In this document: positions 7,601 to 12,216 of the stretch, piece after piece
Layout: each line of letters opens with the position of its first letter
How positions within the stretch are numbered: position 1 is the first letter of the stretch
NCBI GenBank assembly: GCA_903831545.1
Contig: CAIKYI010000785.1
Location: 1-12,216 of the forward strand
Direction: 5' to 3'
Source: an uncultured Methylobacter sp.
GTDB lineage: Bacteria > Pseudomonadota > Gammaproteobacteria > Methylococcales > Methylomonadaceae
DNA: 12,216 nucleotides
Translations under genes and position numbers: made by a program
The notes under the pieces: model-generated
Seen by the model: only the letters and a program-made list of their open reading frames with translations
Told to the model about the DNA's origin: nothing
Databases searched by the model: none

Positions 7601-8841
7601 GTCAGACAGTTAAGCAGTCTTTTGATTTTTCGGGTAAGCGCGCGCTGGTTGTGGTCGGTAACACCACAAATCGTAATGCTTTGGTCAATTATCTAAATAG
7701 GTGGGGGTTAGATGTTCACGAGGTCGACAATGGCGCGGCGGCACTGATAGAATTAAAGCGGTCGGCAAGTTCGGGATTTTATTTCTATGATTTAATCGTG
7801 CTGGATAGGGAAATGCCGGTTATGAATGGTTTAAGGCTCTCGAAAAGGCTGGCTAAAATACCCGATTTGGCCAAAATACCCATTATTTTATTATCCTGCA
7901 ATAGTCATCTGGATCTTAGCAACTATCAAGATACTGGCATAGTGGTGCGCTTGTTAAAACCGGTACGGCAAACACAACTTCTTGATGCAATAAGCAATGC
8001 CCTAAACTATGATAGACCGGCAATGCCAGTAACTGCCGGCATGGAAATGGATTTGCCAAATTACCAGGATAAAAAAGTACTGGTTATTGAGGATAACCCC
8101 GTCAACCAAAAAGTTATTCTTGCCAAACTGGGCAGGTTTAATATCGTTCCTGACCTGGCTGAAAATGGCCAGCTTGCCCTGACCATATTGGAGCAAGGCA
8201 GTTATGATTTGATTTTTATGGATTGTATAATGCCGGTTATGGATGGTTATAGCACTACCCGTCAACTTCGTTTACTTGAAGCCCGGCGGGGATTGCCCCA
8301 TCAACCAGTGATTGCGTTAACTGCCAACGCCCTGGAGGGCGAAAGTGAAAAATGTTTAGCCGCCGGGATGGATGGCTATTTAACCAAACCCGTTATTACT
8401 GAACAATTAACTGATGTCCTGGCCTGTTATTTAGCAAAGCAGTCCTTTGGTACGGACTCTGCAATTGTCAGCCAAACCTTTATTCCGCCAGTTTGGGATG
8501 AGGCCGCCACACTTGAACATCTGGATAATGACAGTGCCATGCTTGGCGAAATGATTGTCTTGTTTTTAATTGAGATACCAAAACAAATTAGTACCTTAAC
8601 CTCACTGCAAACGGAAATTAACCTGCCGGAACTGGCCAGGGTCGCTCACTTGATAAAAGGGACGGTTGGTTATTTTTATGCCGCGACGGCAAAGGAATGC
8701 GCTCTTATACTCGAGCAGGCTGCGCTAAGCGGCCAGGTGGCTGATCTTCAGAGTATGACCGAAGTCTTAATAAATGCGATGACAGAATTAACCAAGGCAT
8801 TGCAATTAAAGTTGGATTTATTAAATCAGGCGAACTCTTAA
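4648..8841 (+). CDS. CHASE-PAS-LOV-like-PAS hybrid sensor histidine kinase with two receivers and Hpt
   Basis: This 1397-residue inner-membrane sensor kinase has TM1 (about 17-38), a periplasmic CHASE domain (about 78-290; YYPGIQAIGF, YVPATYVEPFNGSN, ARDTG, FFPVYANG), TM2 (about 324-347) and a helical linker. PAS1 spans about 385-490. PAS2 (about 500-615) is LOV-like, with GKNCRFLQG (Cys544), NYRKDG and FWNEL. PAS3 spans about 620-735. HisKA has SHEIRTP with His765. The ATPase has N882 in the N-box, DTGIGI (912-917) and GGTGLGL (941-947). REC1 (about 996-1118) keeps Asp1053 and Lys1104, but its acidic pair is replaced by Gly-Asn (1004-1005). REC2 (1142-1260) is complete: E1148, D1149, D1192, T1225, K1247. 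The C-terminal Hpt has HLIKG with His1334. The expected relay is H765 to D1192 to H1334 and on to a separate receiver. An in-frame stop directly precedes ATG 4648, so no longer start exists; AGGA is 16 bases upstream, poorly placed. The architecture resembles BarA/TodS-type kinases. The signal sensed is unknown. Confidence 0.95.
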   Translation: MSGYKTNKTGSLKRSQRIGILFGLLTLALGLGLTYFVQQVTINIEHQRLQQIFDDKSHDFKLRIDHRLASYQQVLESVTALFNASDNVSREEFKTYVSKLRLTHYYPGIQAIGFNKVIHAQEKISHINAIKNEGFPLYNIHPEGERDIYVPATYVEPFNGSNLRTFGFDMFFEAERRKAMEIARDTGLVTISGKIKLLQETSSQIQAGALLFFPVYANGKAHETMTERRVNILGWVYAAFRMDDLMFGIVGARDQEIDFEIFDDEQIILETLMYDSDYSLPLSLLLVKPPLYQALQTIKINDHSWALKSNSLPVFDAQFDSNRILMVRVFGTIVSVLMSLVIWQLVAGRNRAIDVSKTSALALVESEKQKKKVLTELQHQKYALDQHAIVAITDVNGTITYANDYFCESSGYEQSEILGQNHRFLNSGTHPREFFSGMFDCLTAGKVWRGEICNRSKIGKLYWIKTTITPLLTDNGKPLEYIAIGTNITEPKLTAEQLRLSDIGLNSISQGVLIADSNRCIQWTNLAFEHITGYSLQDIVGKNCRFLQGADTDPATMAVMRESLNNVTEFNAEIINYRKDGSPFWNELTISPLFDDQGQLTHYIGIARDITSRKAIEIQLLESESRLRNILNNSPIAVCISLKMEREVVFYNQSYLDLIGGIKLLDINPDQFYVNIEDYQGIVDELAQGHSVLNQKLELSQPEDDSSFWVLASFMSIQYQNKDAVLAWFYDITMEHEAALVLLHAKELAEETTRLKSDFLANMSHEIRTPMNGVLGMLDLLCETELTATQLSWVRTAHGSAEALLDVVNDILDLSQLEAIHLVMESISFNLVDLVDEVCALLAVRAHQKGLELNCYLPNSVHSNWQGDPMRIRQVLTNLIGNAIKFTDLGEISVTVLPKKNNNNELRFEVRDTGIGISKENMSRLFKSFSQAESTTLQKFGGTGLGLFISKKIVEMMGGKIGADSVPGRGSCFWFTLPLTQIKQSQTVKQSFDFSGKRALVVVGNTTNRNALVNYLNRWGLDVHEVDNGAAALIELKRSASSGFYFYDLIVLDREMPVMNGLRLSKRLAKIPDLAKIPIILLSCNSHLDLSNYQDTGIVVRLLKPVRQTQLLDAISNALNYDRPAMPVTAGMEMDLPNYQDKKVLVIEDNPVNQKVILAKLGRFNIVPDLAENGQLALTILEQGSYDLIFMDCIMPVMDGYSTTRQLRLLEARRGLPHQPVIALTANALEGESEKCLAAGMDGYLTKPVITEQLTDVLACYLAKQSFGTDSAIVSQTFIPPVWDEAATLEHLDNDSAMLGEMIVLFLIEIPKQISTLTSLQTEINLPELARVAHLIKGTVGYFYAATAKECALILEQAALSGQVADLQSMTEVLINAMTELTKALQLKLDLLNQANS

Positions 8842-8869
8842 GGAATGTGCACGAAAATAGTTGAGCGTC

Positions 8870-8916
8870 TGTAGGGGCGAATTCATTCGTCTTGGGAGGA
8901 TTTATCCGGCCCTGCA
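8870..8916. repeat. Degenerate inverted repeat in the kinase-receiver gap
   Basis: The left arm (8870-8889), beginning TGTAGGGGCGAATTCATTCG, pairs imperfectly with the right arm (8898-8916), which ends CCGGCCCTGCA; about two thirds of positions match. GGATTTATCC inside the right arm is itself a small palindrome. The GTAGGGGCGAATTCATTCG wording resembles extragenic palindromes I recall from many bacterial genomes, so this may be a decayed copy. The rest of the 267-bp gap (8842-9108) shows no gene, no strong terminator and no clear promoter, so read-through from the kinase to the next gene is possible. Confidence 0.45.
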
Positions 8917-9108
8917 TGATTTTTAAATCAAAGTTGCTTAATTTAATTCATGCTCATTACTTAGCATTAAAGATAATTAATGGTTAATGGCTTTAGGTAA
9001 TTCGGGATGTTATTTCATGATGATTTTTGTTGGGCATGGGGTCTATGAGGCAAGTGCAGTGAGTGTTTTTGATGGTGAGCAACATTAAAAGGCATAGAGT
9101 TAAATAAA

Positions 9109-10200
9109 ATGAAGCATGAATTGCCGGACGGACAACTCTCACTCTCTGAAAAACCAGTAGATGCCTGTAGCATTATTGGCCCCTTGTCGGGCACTCGTAT
9201 TTTACTGGTTGAAGATAATGAGTTTAATCAGCTTGTTGTTACCAAGTTTCTTGAGAAGGCTGGCATGCGGGTGAGTCTTGCCAAGCATGGTATTGAAGCC
9301 CTGCAGAGATTGCAGCAAGCACCTTTCGATGCGGTTCTGATGGATTTGCAAATGCCTGAAATGGACGGTTTTGAAGTGACAAGGCAGATTCGCGAGCTTT
9401 CTGGTTGTCAGGATTTACCTATTATCGCCATGACGGCAGCTGACCAGCCAGGTGATCGAAAAAACTGTCTTGAAACAGGCATGAACGATTATATTGCCAA
9501 ACCCATCAAGGCACCGGCGCTTTTTGATATCTTGTTGCGCTGGATTAAACCGCTTGCGCCACAGTCCGGCAGCGTTTCTGCTTGTACGTTAAAGCCAGAG
9601 TCCTGGTCTGCGTTAGCTGAAAGTTTCCCGGGCTTTGACGTGGGCAATATTATGTTTATGCTCCAGGGCGATCAGCAGCAATGGCTGTACATGGTCACAG
9701 GCTTTGCCGGGAAGTTTAGCGATGAAGCATCTGCAATCGCTGCAGAACTGGGCTCGGGAGCGTTGGTTGCTGCCGAAAAGCGGTTACACAGGCTTAAAGG
9801 TGCAGCTGGAACTTTAGGTGCCAAAGCCTTGCATCAAGCCAGTGCCAAACTTGATCTTGAGTTGTTGAATGGCTCTTTTACTGAAGCGACGCTCGTTAAT
9901 TTTGTTGAGACTTTTGATAACACGATGAAAACCATAGCGACTATGCCGAGTGCTCAATCTGTTTTTCCAGCTCCGGTTGCTTCGGGTAAAAATCGGGCAG
10001 ATCTTTTTACTGAATTAAACGAGCTGCTTGATAAAAATAAAATCATTAGTGACGCCTTGCTGGCTCAGCTTAAATTGCATTTGACCAAGGAGCTACAGGG
10101 ATACTATGACCTGCTGGCCAGCCACATTCTTGATACGGATTATCCCAAGGCCCGCTGTGTTTTACATGCACTTATGGAAATATCAGATGAACAACATTGA
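9109..10200 (+). CDS. REC-Hpt phosphorelay protein
   Basis: This soluble 363-residue protein joins an N-terminal receiver to a histidine phosphotransfer domain, with no output domain. The receiver (about 28-148) has all key residues: E35 and D36, phosphoacceptor D79 in LMDLQMPEMDG, T109 in AMTA, and K131 in AKPIK. The Hpt (about 180-280) carries His227 in HRLKGAAGTLG, the HxxKG signature. The last 80 residues are helical, without a motif I know. Such proteins can take phosphate from a hybrid kinase Hpt and pass it to another receiver, which fits its place between the kinase (267 bp upstream) and the cyclase (14-bp overlap). It looks like the tail of a hybrid kinase that lost or never had its kinase part. 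No transmembrane segment is seen. GAG lies 9 bases before the ATG, a modest ribosome site. The partners are inferred from gene order only. Confidence 0.9.
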   Translation: MKHELPDGQLSLSEKPVDACSIIGPLSGTRILLVEDNEFNQLVVTKFLEKAGMRVSLAKHGIEALQRLQQAPFDAVLMDLQMPEMDGFEVTRQIRELSGCQDLPIIAMTAADQPGDRKNCLETGMNDYIAKPIKAPALFDILLRWIKPLAPQSGSVSACTLKPESWSALAESFPGFDVGNIMFMLQGDQQQWLYMVTGFAGKFSDEASAIAAELGSGALVAAEKRLHRLKGAAGTLGAKALHQASAKLDLELLNGSFTEATLVNFVETFDNTMKTIATMPSAQSVFPAPVASGKNRADLFTELNELLDKNKIISDALLAQLKLHLTKELQGYYDLLASHILDTDYPKARCVLHALMEISDEQH

Positions 10201-11515
10201 AATAGATTCGCTTGAAGAGCAACCCATTATCCTGATTGTGGATGATACGCGGGCTAATCTGCAGGCGCTGGCGTCGTTATTAAGTGATTATTACCAGATT
10301 CAAGTGGCCGGCAATGGTCCTATGGCACTCGAAATTGCCCGGACTTCGCCACAGCCCGACCTTATTTTGCTTGATGTTAACATGCCGGAGATGGACGGTT
10401 ACGAAGTTTGCCGTCGCTTGAACGAGAATGCGCTTACTTCTTCTATTCCCGTAATATTTATTACCGCAGTTTCCGATATTAAGTCTGAAACCTATGGTTT
10501 GCAATTGGGCGCAGTCGATTACATCATTAAGCCCATCAATCCAGCCATAACCTTGTTACGGATACGTAACCACATACTGTTCAAGCAGTCGGCGACCAAG
10601 CTGCGTCTGGCATCAAGTGTTTTTGACAACACTTCGGAATGCATCATGATTACCGATCTCCAAGGCACTATCATCAATGTTAATCCTGCGTTTTCGCGAG
10701 TAACCGGCTATACCCGTAAAGAGGTTTTGGGAAAAAACATGAGCTTGATGTGTTCAAATCATCATGATCAAGCTTTTTTCAAGGCCTTGTGGGAAACACT
10801 GGTAACTACAGGCTCCTGGAGCGGTGAAATTTGGAATACAACCAAAACCGGAGAGCCCTATCCTGAATTGCTAAACATTTCTGCTGTTAAGGATAGTCAG
10901 GGCAAAACAACCCATTACATCAGTATTTCTTCTAATATCAGCAAGCTTAAAGATCACGAAATGGAGTTGGAGCACATTGCCCATTACGATGCGCTGACCG
11001 GTATTCCCAATCGGGTGCTGTTGGCAGATCGTATGCGTCAGGCGCTTGCCCAGGTCAAACGTGACGAAAAAATACTGGGAGTTTGCTATCTTGATCTTGA
11101 TGGTTTTAAACCGGTTAATGATACCTTGGGTCATCATGCGGGTGATCTTGTTCTGATTGAAATTGCCCGCCGTATTCAGGGCATCCTGCGTCAAGGCGAC
11201 ACTGTTGCCCGTTTGGGTGGCGATGAGTTTGTTGTGTTACTTCCGAATTTGCATACCGTCAGTGAATGTCTGGCTACCGTGATGCGAATTCAAAACATCA
11301 TTGCCTTACCGATTTCTATTGAGGAAAAGGTTTTCTCTTTGTCGTCCAGCATCTGGATTAGTGTTTTTCCCGGTGACGCTAACGATGCAGACGTGCTGCT
11401 ACGCCATGCCGATCAAGCGATGTATGTGGCCAAACAATGTGGCAAAAATTGTTATCATCTGTTTGGTCATGAATCAAAGTGTGATTTGACTGATCCTACG
11501 TTTGAGTGTTGCTAA
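10187..11515 (+). CDS. REC-PAS-GGDEF diguanylate cyclase response regulator
   Basis: This 442-residue soluble protein should make cyclic-di-GMP from two GTP when its receiver is phosphorylated. The receiver (about 13-132) has D19, D20, phosphoacceptor D63 in LLDVNMPEMDG, T93 and K115. A PAS domain follows (about 140-255), then the GGDEF domain (about 262-430), with DALTGIPNR, the metal-site YLDLDGFKPVNDTLGH (Asp303) and an intact GGDEF at 344-348. The feedback inhibition site RQGD (335-338) lies exactly five residues before it. One oddity is SIWIS (388-392) where the family has SIGIS; the conserved Gly is Trp390. There is no EAL domain. ATG 10187 is preferred because GGAAA lies 6 bases upstream and the start overlaps the previous stop by 14 bp, the usual sign of translational coupling; an earlier ATG at 10106 would add an unlike-family tail. 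The PleD/WspR-like role is secure by domains; activity is not certain. Confidence 0.93.
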   Translation: MNNIEIDSLEEQPIILIVDDTRANLQALASLLSDYYQIQVAGNGPMALEIARTSPQPDLILLDVNMPEMDGYEVCRRLNENALTSSIPVIFITAVSDIKSETYGLQLGAVDYIIKPINPAITLLRIRNHILFKQSATKLRLASSVFDNTSECIMITDLQGTIINVNPAFSRVTGYTRKEVLGKNMSLMCSNHHDQAFFKALWETLVTTGSWSGEIWNTTKTGEPYPELLNISAVKDSQGKTTHYISISSNISKLKDHEMELEHIAHYDALTGIPNRVLLADRMRQALAQVKRDEKILGVCYLDLDGFKPVNDTLGHHAGDLVLIEIARRIQGILRQGDTVARLGGDEFVVLLPNLHTVSECLATVMRIQNIIALPISIEEKVFSLSSSIWISVFPGDANDADVLLRHADQAMYVAKQCGKNCYHLFGHESKCDLTDPTFECC

Positions 11516-11522
11516 TTGGTTG

Positions 11523-11541
11523 AAGGTATAGATACCTTTTT
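11523..11541 (+). terminator. Weak terminator-like palindrome after the cyclase gene
   Basis: AAGGTA (11523-11528) pairs with TACCTT (11533-11538) around TAGA, and the T-run continues to 11541. It starts 8 bases after the cyclase stop codon, a suitable place to end the signalling transcript. The stem is short and AT-rich. The same 16 bases form a dyad with 7-base arms and could equally bind a protein. Confidence 0.4.
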
Positions 11542-11731
11542 CCGAAGAGCGTGCCGAATGCGTCTTGGAAACTTTTCAGTTTTCAAAATTTATATTTCTG
11601 CTTGTTTAAGGGCAGAATATTGGCGTCAGGGGAGGTAACTGCTTGATCTTGAAACTGCAGGCGTTGACTTTCTGCTTGTGATGGTCGAGGTTGCAACCCC
11701 GGCTGGAAGATTTAAATATCTTTAAAAGTGA

Positions 11732-11760
11732 GTGACGGAGTTGTAAATTCCGTCACTTTT
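11732..11760. terminator. Bidirectional intrinsic terminator between convergent genes
   Basis: GTGACGGAGTT (11732-11742) pairs with AATTCCGTCAC (11746-11756) across a 3-base loop, with one G-T pair on the plus strand. It is followed by TTTT (11757-11760) on the plus strand; on the minus strand TTTT follows the stem after a few bases (11727-11724). It lies 16 bases past the stop of the minus-strand dehydrogenase gene and can also catch transcripts of the plus-strand signalling genes. The rest of the 257-bp gap holds a GGTTGCAACC palindrome (11689-11698) and no gene. Confidence 0.75.
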
Positions 11761-11772
11761 CAAAATTTACTG

Positions 11773-12216
11773 TTACTTGTCTTTCTTTTGACCAGATTTT
11801 TTGTCTTTTCCTGAGTCAGCTTTTTTTGACTTGCCGGCTTTGGCAGGAGATAGTGCAATCATCGGGTTTGCCGCAGAAACCGTTACTGTAGCGGTTGAAT
11901 CTGCGAGTTCTTCTTCAAGTGATCTGACCGTGCCATCGAAAGTGCGTTTACTGTCAGGCTTGATTTCTTTTATTTCAGTAGGCAAACCGATCCGGTCAAG
12001 AATTTCAATGAACGGTTCCGGATCAAGGTCCTCGACATTCACCATCTTCTTCACATCCCAGGTACCATTGGCAACCAGCATGGCCGCAGCAACAGGTGGA
12101 ACGCCGGCGGTATAACTGATGCCTTGCGATTCAATTTCTTCGTAACATGCTTTGTGATCGGATACCTGATAAATCAGAATCTCACGTTTTTTGCCTTGCA
12201 TCCAACCTTTAACGAA
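11773..12216 (-). CDS. Saccharopine / carboxynorspermidine dehydrogenase family protein, C-terminal part
   Basis: Only the last 147 residues are inside the window; the gene enters from the right edge (first codons FVKGW), so its start is not visible. The stretch GWMQGKKREILIYQVSDH, then GISYTAGVPPVAAAMLV and VEDLDPEPFIEILDRIGLP, follows the C-terminal domain of carboxynorspermidine dehydrogenase as remembered from Vibrio, a cytosolic NADPH enzyme of polyamine synthesis. The wider family also contains saccharopine dehydrogenases of lysine metabolism, and the substrate cannot be settled from this part. The odd feature is the tail: after the conserved domain come about 60 residues of low complexity ending in a lysine-rich run (KAGKSKKADSGKDKKSGQKKDK in overlapping pieces at the C-terminus), absent from the family members I recall. 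A strong terminator follows 16 bases after the stop. Confidence 0.85.
   Translation of the reverse strand, partial: FVKGWMQGKKREILIYQVSDHKACYEEIESQGISYTAGVPPVAAAMLVANGTWDVKKMVNVEDLDPEPFIEILDRIGLPTEIKEIKPDSKRTFDGTVRSLEEELADSTATVTVSAANPMIALSPAKAGKSKKADSGKDKKSGQKKDK

Noticed and set aside
10106..10186. Upstream start for the diguanylate cyclase adding 27 residues
   Set aside because: It would overlap the REC-Hpt gene by 95 bp and add an unusual N-terminus, while ATG 10187 has a GGAAA site and the standard short overlap.

Overview
The window looks like chromosomal DNA of a gammaproteobacterium of moderate G+C. The evidence is a UbiF-type ubiquinone hydroxylase aligned along its length with my memory of the Escherichia coli protein, a proteobacterial glutamate synthase large subunit, and a carboxynorspermidine/saccharopine dehydrogenase family protein. 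A methanotroph-like (Methylococcales) host would fit the gene mix and the intergenic repeats, but that is a guess without a search.

Layout. Positions 1-1692 (minus) hold the 5' part of gltB, with an apparent one-base deletion near 797/798. A 706-bp gene-free gap follows. It contains a roughly 307-bp palindromic element (1859-2165) with long terminal inverted repeats and an internal cloverleaf-like fold. UbiF lies at 2399-3616 (plus). A strong 15-bp hairpin (3700-3743) separates it from a convergent small exported protein of unknown function (3852-4208, minus). A 439-bp divergent promoter region (4209-4647) comes next, with a plausible sigma-70 promoter and a terminator-like hairpin in the leader of the following gene.

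The core is a signalling cluster on the plus strand (4648-11515). It encodes a 1397-residue membrane hybrid histidine kinase (CHASE, PAS, LOV-like PAS, PAS, HisKA, HATPase, REC, REC, Hpt), a 363-residue REC-Hpt protein, and a 442-residue REC-PAS-GGDEF diguanylate cyclase whose start overlaps the preceding gene by 14 bp. Read together, they suggest a phosphorelay in which a periplasmic CHASE ligand and cytoplasmic PAS/LOV inputs control cyclic-di-GMP synthesis. The partner assignments are inferred from gene order and domain logic.

After a convergent gap with a bidirectional terminator (11732-11760), the window ends in the C-terminal part of the saccharopine/carboxynorspermidine dehydrogenase family gene (minus), which carries a lysine-rich tail.

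No rRNA, tRNA, CRISPR array, transposase or prophage gene was seen. The most interesting points are the LOV-like domain lacking the usual glutamine, the degenerate first receiver, the Gly-to-Trp change in the GGDEF domain, the gltB frameshift and the palindromic intergenic element.
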